In this document: piece after piece, positions 1 through 10,662 of the stretch
How positions within the stretch are numbered: the stretch's first letter is position 1
Layout: each line of letters starts with the position of its first letter
NCBI RefSeq assembly: GCF_029227915.1
Contig: NC_079881.1
Coordinates: 21,613,501-21,677,500 of the forward strand
From: Hydractinia symbiolongicarpus
Lineage: Eukaryota > Cnidaria > Hydrozoa > Anthoathecata > Hydractiniidae
DNA length: 64,000 nucleotides
Direction of reading: 5' to 3'
Position numbers and translations under genes: made by a program
Notes under the pieces: model-generated
Database searches by the model: none
Told to the model about the DNA's origin: nothing
Seen by the model: only the letters and a program-made list of their open reading frames with translations

Positions 1-123
1 TACCATAGCCAATGAGGTTTAACCGAGGCGTGGTGATTGCTAATTGAAAACTTTTCCCAATATCCCGCATGACGGCGTGAAACATCGCCGGCGTTGCAAT
101 ATTTGGAGGTTCCCACTGGGACC
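1..123 (+). ncRNA. U4: U4 snRNA, copy 1 (5' end outside the window)
   Basis: Holds U4 nt 19-141. The first 18 nt, including part of U4/U6 stem II, lie left of the window. The visible part equals copy 2. A 3'-box-like signal follows at 130-138. Confidence 0.94.
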
Positions 124-451
124 ATGCCTAAAAATAGAAATCTGCTGAGCTCACGAAGACTGCGTCGAATGCAAGAAAAGCGCAAAAATTCTTGTTTGCT
201 CGCTTCCGGATGGAGAAGAACCCTTTCGTGTAAAGCAGGACACATTATGCATCGCCTCTTTTCAACGCAACTGGTCACTTCCGCAGACGGTGGGCATTCT
301 AGGTGTAAATGGCGAATCAGTGGTGGAGACAAAGCGCTCGTTGCGGCACTGGCCCTTACTCTCACGACGACAACGGACACTTGTCTTAGTTCGGCTATGA
401 ATATGAAAACTGTTTAAGTGGCACAAGGGAAAGGCGAGATGGGGACCAAAA

Positions 452-467
452 TGCCGTAACCACAAGC
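452..467 (+). promoter_or_regulatory. PSE-like snRNA promoter element (reference, for copy 2)
   Basis: The element TGCCGTAACCACAAGC lies 65 to 50 bp before the first base of U4. It matches the core of the vertebrate proximal sequence element (CCGT, then AC, then AAG in register), which binds SNAPc, and sits at about the right distance. No TATA box follows it, which fits an RNA polymerase II rather than a polymerase III snRNA promoter. The same element recurs before every complete U4 copy, except for single-base changes before copies 13 and 105. The assignment is by similarity only, because PSEs vary strongly between animal groups. Confidence 0.6.
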
Positions 468-516
468 AATCGATAACGTTAAAGAAGCACGCGATGGTTG
501 CCGCTCTTGTTGGCTT

Positions 517-657
517 AGCTTTGCGCAGTGGCATTACCATAGCCAATGAGGTTTAACCGAGGCGTGGTGATTGCTAATTGAAAACTTTTCCCAATATCCC
601 GCATGACGGCGTGAAACATCGCCGGCGTTGCAATATTTGGAGGTTCCCACTGGGACC
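517..657 (+). ncRNA. U4: U4 spliceosomal snRNA, copy 2 (reference copy)
   Basis: U4 pairs with U6 snRNA and carries it into the U4/U6.U5 tri-snRNP in the nucleus, keeping U6 inactive until the spliceosome is activated. Nt 1-16 (517-532) form U4/U6 stem II. Nt 20-52 (536-568) fold into the 5' stem-loop with ACCAU/GUGGU and GCC/GGC helices and a kink-turn with the AAUGA and GA strands, the binding site of Snu13/15.5K and Prp31. Nt 54-62 (ATTGCTAAT, 570-578) form stem I with U6. Nt 85-115 form the central stem-loop with an 8-nt loop. Nt 116-124 are the Sm site AAUAUUUGG. Nt 126-141 form the terminal hairpin GGUUCCC-ACU-GGGACC with one bulged U. Human U4 is 145 nt with the same numbering through nt 80. 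The 3' end is set by the hairpin and could be off by a few nt. Most other copies are identical. Confidence 0.96.
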
Positions 658-1050
658 ATGCCTAAAAATAGAAATCTGCTGAGCTCACGAAGACTGCGTC
701 GAATGCAAGAAAAGCGCAAAAATTCTTGTTTGCTCGCTTCCGGATGGAGAAGAACCCTTTCGTGTAAAGCAGGACACATTATGCATCGCCTCTTTTCAAC
801 GCAACTGGTCACTTCCGCAGACGGTGGGCATTCTAGGTGTAAATGGCGAATCAGTGGTGGAGACAAAGCGCTCGTTGCGGCACTGGCCCTTACTCTCACG
901 ACGACAACGGACACTTGTCTTAGTTCGGCTATGAATATGAAAACTGTTTAAGTGGCACAAGGGAAAGGCGAGATGGGGACCAAAATGCCGTAACCACAAG
1001 CAATCGATAACGTTAAAGAAGCACGCGATGGTTGCCGCTCTTGTTGGCTT
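658..1050. other. Intergenic spacer of the unit (reference spacer)
   Basis: This 393-bp spacer separates copies 2 and 3 and stands for all spacers. It has the 3'-box-like signal at its start and the PSE-like element in its last 65 bp. Between them I see no second snRNA, 5S rRNA, tRNA or spliced-leader gene on either strand, and no simple-sequence tract. A distal enhancer would be expected about 200 bp upstream of U4, but I could not recognise an octamer or SPH motif convincingly. Open frames of 94 to 126 codons cross the spacer but are not credible genes. Confidence 0.85.
664..672 (+). terminator. 3'-box-like snRNA 3'-end processing signal (reference, after copy 2)
   Basis: AAAAATAGA begins 7 nt after the last base of the U4 hairpin and fits the AAARNNAGA core of the 3' box that directs Integrator cleavage of polymerase II snRNA transcripts. 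The upstream GTTT of the vertebrate consensus is absent. It recurs 7 nt after every copy. Copies 45, 61, 75 and 80 have AAAATTAGA, which still fits; copy 112 has ATAAATAGA, which does not. Confidence 0.6.
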
Positions 1051-1191
1051 AGCTTTGCGCAGTGGCATTACCATAGCCAATGAGGTTTAACCGAGGCGTG
1101 GTGATTGCTAATTGAAAACTTTTCCCAATATCCCGCATGACGGCGTGAAACATCGCCGGCGTTGCAATATTTGGAGGTTCCCACTGGGACC
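1051..1191 (+). ncRNA. U4: U4 snRNA, copy 3
   Basis: Same as copy 2. The following spacer has A277G (1345) and C514G, a pair shared only with unit 114. Confidence 0.95.
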
Positions 1192-1584
1192 ATGCCTAAA
1201 AATAGAAATCTGCTGAGCTCACGAAGACTGCGTCGAATGCAAGAAAAGCGCAAAAATTCTTGTTTGCTCGCTTCCGGATGGAGAAGAACCCTTTCGTGTA
1301 AAGCAGGACACATTATGCATCGCCTCTTTTCAACGCAACTGGTCGCTTCCGCAGACGGTGGGCATTCTAGGTGTAAATGGCGAATCAGTGGTGGAGACAA
1401 AGCGCTCGTTGCGGCACTGGCCCTTACTCTCACGACGACAACGGACACTTGTCTTAGTTCGGCTATGAATATGAAAACTGTTTAAGTGGCACAAGGGAAA
1501 GGCGAGATGGGGACCAAAATGCCGTAACCACAAGCAATCGATAACGTTAAAGAAGCACGCGATGGTTGCCGCTCTTGTTGGGTT

Positions 1585-1725
1585 AGCTTTGCGCAGTGGC
1601 ATTACCATAGCCAATGAGGTTTAACCGAGGCGTGGTGATTGCTAATTGAAAACTTTTCCCAATATCCCGCATGACGGCGTGAAACATCGCTGGCGTTGCA
1701 ATATTTGGAGGTTCCCACTTGGACC
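1585..1725 (+). ncRNA. U4: U4 snRNA, copy 4 (variant)
   Basis: C107T (1691) turns a G-C of the central stem into G-U and keeps pairing. G136T (1720) opens the loop-closing pair of the terminal hairpin. Both changes recur in copy 115. Confidence 0.93.
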
Positions 1726-2118
1726 ATGCCTAAAAATAGAAATCTGCTGAGCTCACGAAGACTGCGTCGAATGCAAGAAAAGCGCAAAAATTCTTGTTTG
1801 CTCGCTTCCGGATGGAGAAGAACCCTTTCGTGTAAAGCAGGACACATTATGCATCGCCTCTTTTCAACGCAACTGGTCACTTACGCAGACGGTGGGCATT
1901 CTAGGTGTAAATGGCGAATCAGTGGTGGAGACAAAGCGCTCGTTGCGGCACTGGCCCTTACTCTCACGACGACAACGGACACTTGTCTTAGTTCGGCTAT
2001 GAATATGAAAACTGTTTAAGTGGCACAAGGGAAAGGCGAGATGGGGACCAAAATGCCGTAACCACAAGCAATCGATAACGTTAAAGAAGCACGCGATGGT
2101 TGCCGCTCTTGTTGGCTT

Positions 2119-2259
2119 AGCTTTGCGCAGTGGCATTACCATAGCCAATGAGGTTTAACCGAGGCGTGGTGATTGCTAATTGAAAACTTTTCCCAATATC
2201 CCGCATGACGGCGTGAAACATCGCCGGCGTTGCAATATTTGGAGGTTCCCACTGGGACC
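2119..2259 (+). ncRNA. U4: U4 snRNA, copy 5
   Basis: Same as copy 2. The following spacer has G513T, a few bases before the next gene. Confidence 0.95.
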
Positions 2260-2652
2260 ATGCCTAAAAATAGAAATCTGCTGAGCTCACGAAGACTGCG
2301 TCGAATGCAAGAAAAGCGCAAAAATTCTTGTTTGCTCGCTTCCGGATGGAGAAGAACCCTTTCGTGTAAAGCAGGACACATTATGCATCGCCTCTTTTCA
2401 ACGCAACTGGTCACTTCCGCAGACGGTGGGCATTCTAGGTGTAAATGGCGAATCAGTGGTGGAGACAAAGCGCTCGTTGCGGCACTGGCCCTTACTCTCA
2501 CGACGACAACGGACACTTGTCTTAGTTCGGCTATGAATATGAAAACTGTTTAAGTGGCACAAGGGAAAGGCGAGATGGGGACCAAAATGCCGTAACCACA
2601 AGCAATCGATAACGTTAAAGAAGCACGCGATGGTTGCCGCTCTTGTTGTCTT

Positions 2653-2793
2653 AGCTTTGCGCAGTGGCATTACCATAGCCAATGAGGTTTAACCGAGGCG
2701 TGGTGATTGCTAATTGAAAACTTTTCCCAATATCCCGCATGACGGCGTGAAACATCGCCGGCGTTGCAATATTTGGAGGTTCCCACTGGGACC
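2653..2793 (+). ncRNA. U4: U4 snRNA, copy 6
   Basis: Same as copy 2; consensus spacer follows. Confidence 0.95.
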
Positions 2794-3186
2794 ATGCCTA
2801 AAAATAGAAATCTGCTGAGCTCACGAAGACTGCGTCGAATGCAAGAAAAGCGCAAAAATTCTTGTTTGCTCGCTTCCGGATGGAGAAGAACCCTTTCGTG
2901 TAAAGCAGGACACATTATGCATCGCCTCTTTTCAACGCAACTGGTCACTTCCGCAGACGGTGGGCATTCTAGGTGTAAATGGCGAATCAGTGGTGGAGAC
3001 AAAGCGCTCGTTGCGGCACTGGCCCTTACTCTCACGACGACAACGGACACTTGTCTTAGTTCGGCTATGAATATGAAAACTGTTTAAGTGGCACAAGGGA
3101 AAGGCGAGATGGGGACCAAAATGCCGTAACCACAAGCAATCGATAACGTTAAAGAAGCACGCGATGGTTGCCGCTCTTGTTGGCTT

Positions 3187-3327
3187 AGCTTTGCGCAGTG
3201 GCATTACCATAGCCAATGAGGTTTAACCGAGGCGTGGTGATTGCTAATTGAAAACTTTTCCCAATATCCCGCATGACGGCGTGAAACATCGCCGGCGTTG
3301 CAATATTTGGAGGTTCCCACTGGGACC
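3187..3327 (+). ncRNA. U4: U4 snRNA, copy 7
   Basis: Same as copy 2. Its spacer is the first with T350C (3554), the marker of a subfamily found only in units 7-70. Confidence 0.95.
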
Positions 3328-3720
3328 ATGCCTAAAAATAGAAATCTGCTGAGCTCACGAAGACTGCGTCGAATGCAAGAAAAGCGCAAAAATTCTTGTT
3401 TGCTCGCTTCCGGATGGAGAAGAACCCTTTCGTGTAAAGCAGGACACATTATGCATCGCCTCTTTTCAACGCAACTGGTCACTTCCGCAGACGGTGGGCA
3501 TTCTAGGTGTAAATGGCGAATCAGTGGTGGAGACAAAGCGCTCGTTGCGGCACCGGCCCTTACTCTCACGACGACAACGGACACTTGTCTTAGTTCGGCT
3601 ATGAATATGAAAACTGTTTAAGTGGCACAAGGGAAAGGCGAGATGGGGACCAAAATGCCGTAACCACAAGCAATCGATAACGTTAAAGAAGCACGCGATG
3701 GTTGCCGCTCTTGTTGGCTT

Positions 3721-3861
3721 AGATTTGCGCAGTGGCATTACCATAGCCAATGAGGTTTAACCGAGGCGTGGTGATTGCTAATTGAAAACTTTTCCCAATA
3801 TCCCGCATGACGGCGTGAAACATCGCCGGCGTTGCAATATTTGGAGGTTCCCACTGGGACC
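3721..3861 (+). ncRNA. U4: U4 snRNA, copy 8 (variant)
   Basis: C3A (3723) changes the RNA start to AGATTT and removes an outer pair of U4/U6 stem II. Spacer has T350C. Confidence 0.93.
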
Positions 3862-4254
3862 ATGCCTAAAAATAGAAATCTGCTGAGCTCACGAAGACTG
3901 CGTCGAATGCAAGAAAAGCGCAAAAATTCTTGTTTGCTCGCTTCCGGATGGAGAAGAACCCTTTCGTGTAAAGCAGGACACATTATGCATCGCCTCTTTT
4001 CAACGCAACTGGTCACTTCCGCAGACGGTGGGCATTCTAGGTGTAAATGGCGAATCAGTGGTGGAGACAAAGCGCTCGTTGCGGCACCGGCCCTTACTCT
4101 CACGACGACAACGGACACTTGTCTTAGTTCGGCTATGAATATGAAAACTGTTTAAGTGGCACAAGGGAAAGGCGAGATGGGGACCAAAATGCCGTAACCA
4201 CAAGCAATCGATAACGTTAAAGAAGCACGCGATGGTTGCCGCTCTTGTTGGCTT

Positions 4255-4395
4255 AGCTTTGCGCAGTGGCATTACCATAGCCAATGAGGTTTAACCGAGG
4301 CGTGGTGATTGCTAATTGAAAACTTTTCCCAATATCCCGCATGACGGCGTGAAACATCGCTGGCGTTGCAATATTTGGAGGTTCCCACTGGGACC
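4255..4395 (+). ncRNA. U4: U4 snRNA, copy 9 (variant)
   Basis: C107T (4361) gives a G-U pair in the central stem. Spacer has T350C. Matches copy 27. Confidence 0.94.
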
Positions 4396-4788
4396 ATGCC
4401 TAAAAATAGAAATCTGCTGAGCTCACGAAGACTGCGTCGAATGCAAGAAAAGCGCAAAAATTCTTGTTTGCTCGCTTCCGGATGGAGAAGAACCCTTTCG
4501 TGTAAAGCAGGACACATTATGCATCGCCTCTTTTCAACGCAACTGGTCACTTCCGCAGACGGTGGGCATTCTAGGTGTAAATGGCGAATCAGTGGTGGAG
4601 ACAAAGCGCTCGTTGCGGCACCGGCCCTTACTCTCACGACGACAACGGACACTTGTCTTAGTTCGGCTATGAATATGAAAACTGTTTAAGTGGCACAAGG
4701 GAAAGGCGAGATGGGGACCAAAATGCCGTAACCACAAGCAATCGATAACGTTAAAGAAGCACGCGATGGTTGCCGCTCTTGTTGGCTT

Positions 4789-4929
4789 AGCTTTGCGCAG
4801 TGGCATTACCATAGCCAATGAGGTTTAACCGAGGCGTGGTGATTGCTAATTGAAAACTTTTCCCAATATCCCGCATGACGGCGTGAAACATCGCCGGCGT
4901 TGCAATATTTGGAGGTTCCCACTGGGACC
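4789..4929 (+). ncRNA. U4: U4 snRNA, copy 10
   Basis: Same as copy 2. Spacer has A265G, shared with units 28 and 50, and a private A to C at 4984. Confidence 0.95.
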
Positions 4930-5322
4930 ATGCCTAAAAATAGAAATCTGCTGAGCTCACGAAGACTGCGTCGAATGCAAGAACAGCGCAAAAATTCTTG
5001 TTTGCTCGCTTCCGGATGGAGAAGAACCCTTTCGTGTAAAGCAGGACACATTATGCATCGCCTCTTTTCAGCGCAACTGGTCACTTCCGCAGACGGTGGG
5101 CATTCTAGGTGTAAATGGCGAATCAGTGGTGGAGACAAAGCGCTCGTTGCGGCACTGGCCCTTACTCTCACGACGACAACGGACACTTGTCTTAGTTCGG
5201 CTATGAATATGAAAACTGTTTAAGTGGCACAAGGGAAAGGCGAGATGGGGACCAAAATGCCGTAACCACAAGCAATCGATAACGTTAAAGAAGCACGCGA
5301 TGGTTGCCGCTCTTGTTGGCTT

Positions 5323-5463
5323 AGCTTTGCGCAGTGGCATTACCATAGCCAATGAGGTTTAACCGAGGCGTGGTGATTGCTAATTGAAAACTTTTCCCAA
5401 TATCCCGCATGACGGCGTGAAACATCGCCGGCGTTGCAATATTTGGAGGTTCCCACTGGGACC
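5323..5463 (+). ncRNA. U4: U4 snRNA, copy 11
   Basis: Same as copy 2; consensus spacer follows. Confidence 0.95.
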
Positions 5464-5856
5464 ATGCCTAAAAATAGAAATCTGCTGAGCTCACGAAGAC
5501 TGCGTCGAATGCAAGAAAAGCGCAAAAATTCTTGTTTGCTCGCTTCCGGATGGAGAAGAACCCTTTCGTGTAAAGCAGGACACATTATGCATCGCCTCTT
5601 TTCAACGCAACTGGTCACTTCCGCAGACGGTGGGCATTCTAGGTGTAAATGGCGAATCAGTGGTGGAGACAAAGCGCTCGTTGCGGCACTGGCCCTTACT
5701 CTCACGACGACAACGGACACTTGTCTTAGTTCGGCTATGAATATGAAAACTGTTTAAGTGGCACAAGGGAAAGGCGAGATGGGGACCAAAATGCCGTAAC
5801 CACAAGCAATCGATAACGTTAAAGAAGCACGCGATGGTTGCCGCTCTTGTTGGCTT

Positions 5857-5997
5857 AGCTTTGCGCAGTGGCATTACCATAGCCAATGAGGTTTAACCGA
5901 GGCGTGGTGATTGCTAATTGAAAACTTTTCCCAATATCCCGCATGACGGCGTGAAACATCGCCGGCGTTGCAATATTTGGAGGTTCCCACTGGGACC
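5857..5997 (+). ncRNA. U4: U4 snRNA, copy 12
   Basis: Same as copy 2. The following spacer has a PSE change (6329) and T508C. Confidence 0.95.
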
Positions 5998-6325
5998 ATG
6001 CCTAAAAATAGAAATCTGCTGAGCTCACGAAGACTGCGTCGAATGCAAGAAAAGCGCAAAAATTCTTGTTTGCTCGCTTCCGGATGGAGAAGAACCCTTT
6101 CGTGTAAAGCAGGACACATTATGCATCGCCTCTTTTCAACGCAACTGGTCACTTCCGCAGACGGTGGGCATTCTAGGTGTAAATGGCGAATCAGTGGTGG
6201 AGACAAAGCGCTCGTTGCGGCACTGGCCCTTACTCTCACGACGACAACGGACACTTGTCTTAGTTCGGCTATGAATATGAAAACTGTTTAAGTGGCACAA
6301 GGGAAAGGCGAGATGGGGACCAAAA

Positions 6326-6341
6326 TGCTGTAACCACAAGC
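6326..6341 (+). promoter_or_regulatory. PSE-like element with a core change, before copy 13
   Basis: The CCGT core reads CTGT because of C to T at 6329, 62 bp before copy 13. If the element is the PSE, this promoter may be weaker. Confidence 0.5.
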
Positions 6342-6390
6342 AATCGATAACGTTAAAGAAGCACGCGATGGTTGCCGCTCTCGTTGGCTT

Positions 6391-6531
6391 AGCTTTGCGC
6401 AGTGGCATTACCATAGCCAATGAGGTTTAACCGAGGCGTGGTGATTGCTAATTGAAAACTTTTCCCAATATCCCGCATGACGGCGTGAAACATCGCCGGC
6501 GTTGCAATATTTGGAGGTTCCCACTGGGACC
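6391..6531 (+). ncRNA. U4: U4 snRNA, copy 13
   Basis: RNA same as copy 2, but the PSE-like element in front is altered. Spacer has A482G and T508C. Confidence 0.94.
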
Positions 6532-6924
6532 ATGCCTAAAAATAGAAATCTGCTGAGCTCACGAAGACTGCGTCGAATGCAAGAAAAGCGCAAAAATTCT
6601 TGTTTGCTCGCTTCCGGATGGAGAAGAACCCTTTCGTGTAAAGCAGGACACATTATGCATCGCCTCTTTTCAACGCAACTGGTCACTTCCGCAGACGGTG
6701 GGCATTCTAGGTGTAAATGGCGAATCAGTGGTGGAGACAAAGCGCTCGTTGCGGCACTGGCCCTTACTCTCACGACGACAACGGACACTTGTCTTAGTTC
6801 GGCTATGAATATGAAAACTGTTTAAGTGGCACAAGGGAAAGGCGAGATGGGGACCAAAATGCCGTAACCACAAGCAATCGATAACGTTAGAGAAGCACGC
6901 GATGGTTGCCGCTCTCGTTGGCTT

Positions 6925-7065
6925 AGCTTTGCGCAGTGGCATTACCATAGCCAATGAGGTTTAACCGAGGCGTGGTGATTGCTAATTGAAAACTTTTCCC
7001 AATATCCCGCATGACGGCGTGAAACATCGCCGGCGTTGCAATATTTGGAGGTTCCCACTGGGACC
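6925..7065 (+). ncRNA. U4: U4 snRNA, copy 14
   Basis: Same as copy 2. Spacer has private A367G and T386G. Confidence 0.95.
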
Positions 7066-7458
7066 ATGCCTAAAAATAGAAATCTGCTGAGCTCACGAAG
7101 ACTGCGTCGAATGCAAGAAAAGCGCAAAAATTCTTGTTTGCTCGCTTCCGGATGGAGAAGAACCCTTTCGTGTAAAGCAGGACACATTATGCATCGCCTC
7201 TTTTCAACGCAACTGGTCACTTCCGCAGACGGTGGGCATTCTAGGTGTAAATGGCGAATCAGTGGTGGAGACAAAGCGCTCGTTGCGGCACTGGCCCTTA
7301 CTCTCACGGCGACAACGGACACTTGTCGTAGTTCGGCTATGAATATGAAAACTGTTTAAGTGGCACAAGGGAAAGGCGAGATGGGGACCAAAATGCCGTA
7401 ACCACAAGCAATCGATAACGTTAAAGAAGCACGCGATGGTTGCCGCTCTTGTTGGCTT

Positions 7459-7599
7459 AGCTTTGCGCAGTGGCATTACCATAGCCAATGAGGTTTAACC
7501 GAGGCGTGGTGATTGCTAATTGAAAACTTTTCCCAATATCCCGCATGACGGCGTGAAACATCGCCGGCGTTGCAATATTTGGAGGTTCCCACTGGGACC
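7459..7599 (+). ncRNA. U4: U4 snRNA, copy 15
   Basis: Same as copy 2. Spacer has C514A just before copy 16. Confidence 0.95.
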
Positions 7600-7992
7600 A
7601 TGCCTAAAAATAGAAATCTGCTGAGCTCACGAAGACTGCGTCGAATGCAAGAAAAGCGCAAAAATTCTTGTTTGCTCGCTTCCGGATGGAGAAGAACCCT
7701 TTCGTGTAAAGCAGGACACATTATGCATCGCCTCTTTTCAACGCAACTGGTCACTTCCGCAGACGGTGGGCATTCTAGGTGTAAATGGCGAATCAGTGGT
7801 GGAGACAAAGCGCTCGTTGCGGCACTGGCCCTTACTCTCACGACGACAACGGACACTTGTCTTAGTTCGGCTATGAATATGAAAACTGTTTAAGTGGCAC
7901 AAGGGAAAGGCGAGATGGGGACCAAAATGCCGTAACCACAAGCAATCGATAACGTTAAAGAAGCACGCGATGGTTGCCGCTCTTGTTGGATT

Positions 7993-8133
7993 AGCTTTGC
8001 GCAGTGGCATTACCATAGCCAATGAGGTTTAACCGAGGCGTGGTGATTGCTAATTGAAAACTTTTCCCAATATCCCGCATGACGGCGTGAAACATCGCCG
8101 GCGTTGCAATATTTGGAGGTTCCCACTGGGACC
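7993..8133 (+). ncRNA. U4: U4 snRNA, copy 16
   Basis: Same as copy 2; consensus spacer follows. Confidence 0.95.
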
Positions 8134-8526
8134 ATGCCTAAAAATAGAAATCTGCTGAGCTCACGAAGACTGCGTCGAATGCAAGAAAAGCGCAAAAATT
8201 CTTGTTTGCTCGCTTCCGGATGGAGAAGAACCCTTTCGTGTAAAGCAGGACACATTATGCATCGCCTCTTTTCAACGCAACTGGTCACTTCCGCAGACGG
8301 TGGGCATTCTAGGTGTAAATGGCGAATCAGTGGTGGAGACAAAGCGCTCGTTGCGGCACTGGCCCTTACTCTCACGACGACAACGGACACTTGTCTTAGT
8401 TCGGCTATGAATATGAAAACTGTTTAAGTGGCACAAGGGAAAGGCGAGATGGGGACCAAAATGCCGTAACCACAAGCAATCGATAACGTTAAAGAAGCAC
8501 GCGATGGTTGCCGCTCTTGTTGGCTT

Positions 8527-8667
8527 AGCTTTGCGCAGTGGCATTACCATAGCCAATGAGGTTTAACCGAGGCGTGGTGATTGCTAATTGAAAACTTGTC
8601 CCAATATCCCGCATGACGGCGTGAAACATCGCCGGCGTTGCAATATTTGGAGGTTCCCACTGGGACC
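8527..8667 (+). ncRNA. U4: U4 snRNA, copy 17 (variant)
   Basis: T72G (8598) lies in the single-stranded CUUUUCCC segment between stem I and the central stem-loop. Spacer has C166G, shared with units 28 and 50. Confidence 0.93.
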
Positions 8668-9060
8668 ATGCCTAAAAATAGAAATCTGCTGAGCTCACGA
8701 AGACTGCGTGGAATGCAAGAAAAGCGCAAAAATTCTTGTTTGCTCGCTTCCGGATGGAGAAGAACCCTTTCGTGTAAAGCAGGACACATTATGCATCGCC
8801 TCTTTTCAACGCAACTGGTCACTTCCGCAGACGGTGGGCATTCTAGGTGTAAATGGCGAATCAGTGGTGGAGACAAAGCGCTCGTTGCGGCACTGGCCCT
8901 TACTCTCACGACGACAACGGACACTTGTCTTAGTTCGGCTATGAATATGAAAACTGTTTAAGTGGCACAAGGGAAAGGCGAGATGGGGACCAAAATGCCG
9001 TAACCACAAGCAATCGATAACGTTAAAGAAGCACGCGATGGTTGCCGCTCTTGTTGGCTT

Positions 9061-9201
9061 AGCTTTGCGCAGTGGCATTACCATAGCCAATGAGGTTTAA
9101 CCGAGGCGTGGTGATTGCTAATTGAAAACTTTTCCCAATATCCCGCATGACGGCGTGAAACATCGCCGGCGTTGCAATATTTGGAGGTTCCCACTGGGAC
9201 C
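9061..9201 (+). ncRNA. U4: U4 snRNA, copy 18
   Basis: Same as copy 2. First of four units (18-21) with no difference seen. Confidence 0.95.
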
Positions 9202-9594
9202 ATGCCTAAAAATAGAAATCTGCTGAGCTCACGAAGACTGCGTCGAATGCAAGAAAAGCGCAAAAATTCTTGTTTGCTCGCTTCCGGATGGAGAAGAACC
9301 CTTTCGTGTAAAGCAGGACACATTATGCATCGCCTCTTTTCAACGCAACTGGTCACTTCCGCAGACGGTGGGCATTCTAGGTGTAAATGGCGAATCAGTG
9401 GTGGAGACAAAGCGCTCGTTGCGGCACTGGCCCTTACTCTCACGACGACAACGGACACTTGTCTTAGTTCGGCTATGAATATGAAAACTGTTTAAGTGGC
9501 ACAAGGGAAAGGCGAGATGGGGACCAAAATGCCGTAACCACAAGCAATCGATAACGTTAAAGAAGCACGCGATGGTTGCCGCTCTTGTTGGCTT

Positions 9595-9735
9595 AGCTTT
9601 GCGCAGTGGCATTACCATAGCCAATGAGGTTTAACCGAGGCGTGGTGATTGCTAATTGAAAACTTTTCCCAATATCCCGCATGACGGCGTGAAACATCGC
9701 CGGCGTTGCAATATTTGGAGGTTCCCACTGGGACC
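9595..9735 (+). ncRNA. U4: U4 snRNA, copy 19
   Basis: Same as copy 2; consensus spacer. Confidence 0.95.
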
Positions 9736-10128
9736 ATGCCTAAAAATAGAAATCTGCTGAGCTCACGAAGACTGCGTCGAATGCAAGAAAAGCGCAAAAA
9801 TTCTTGTTTGCTCGCTTCCGGATGGAGAAGAACCCTTTCGTGTAAAGCAGGACACATTATGCATCGCCTCTTTTCAACGCAACTGGTCACTTCCGCAGAC
9901 GGTGGGCATTCTAGGTGTAAATGGCGAATCAGTGGTGGAGACAAAGCGCTCGTTGCGGCACTGGCCCTTACTCTCACGACGACAACGGACACTTGTCTTA
10001 GTTCGGCTATGAATATGAAAACTGTTTAAGTGGCACAAGGGAAAGGCGAGATGGGGACCAAAATGCCGTAACCACAAGCAATCGATAACGTTAAAGAAGC
10101 ACGCGATGGTTGCCGCTCTTGTTGGCTT

Positions 10129-10269
10129 AGCTTTGCGCAGTGGCATTACCATAGCCAATGAGGTTTAACCGAGGCGTGGTGATTGCTAATTGAAAACTTT
10201 TCCCAATATCCCGCATGACGGCGTGAAACATCGCCGGCGTTGCAATATTTGGAGGTTCCCACTGGGACC
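10129..10269 (+). ncRNA. U4: U4 snRNA, copy 20
   Basis: Same as copy 2; consensus spacer. Confidence 0.95.
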
Positions 10270-10662
10270 ATGCCTAAAAATAGAAATCTGCTGAGCTCAC
10301 GAAGACTGCGTCGAATGCAAGAAAAGCGCAAAAATTCTTGTTTGCTCGCTTCCGGATGGAGAAGAACCCTTTCGTGTAAAGCAGGACACATTATGCATCG
10401 CCTCTTTTCAACGCAACTGGTCACTTCCGCAGACGGTGGGCATTCTAGGTGTAAATGGCGAATCAGTGGTGGAGACAAAGCGCTCGTTGCGGCACTGGCC
10501 CTTACTCTCACGACGACAACGGACACTTGTCTTAGTTCGGCTATGAATATGAAAACTGTTTAAGTGGCACAAGGGAAAGGCGAGATGGGGACCAAAATGC
10601 CGTAACCACAAGCAATCGATAACGTTAAAGAAGCACGCGATGGTTGCCGCTCTTGTTGGCTT

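Larger units (their letters stand above)
3205..5340 (+). repeat. Higher-order block C1, units 7-10
   Basis: Three T350C units, the third with C107T, then an A265G unit. The same order recurs in units 25-28, 9612 bp (18 units) away. Confidence 0.75.

Noticed and set aside
105-126. GGAGG followed by ATG, resembling a bacterial ribosome binding site and start codon
   Set aside because: The GGAGG is the end of the Sm site and the start of the terminal hairpin of U4, and the ATG lies just after the RNA. The context is eukaryotic.
197-206. TGCTCGCTTC in the spacer, similar to the 5' end of U6 snRNA
   Set aside because: The match stops after about ten bases and none of the ACAGAG, AGC or later U6 segments follow.
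94-417. A 107-codon + strand open frame repeated in nearly every unit
   Set aside because: It starts inside the U4 gene, runs through the terminal hairpin and spacer, has no recognisable domain and is interrupted by stops in units 42 and 104. It persists because 534 is divisible by three and the units are nearly identical.
124-516. Possible 5S rRNA, tRNA, spliced-leader or second snRNA gene in the spacer
   Set aside because: I looked on both strands for 5S and tRNA internal promoter boxes and for U1, U2, U5 and U6 5' ends and found nothing convincing.
534-914. 126-codon and 94-codon minus-strand open frames in each unit
   Set aside because: They run antisense through U4 and the spacer and overlap each other at the unit junction. 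Their substitutions change amino acids freely, and they have no domain or coding signal.
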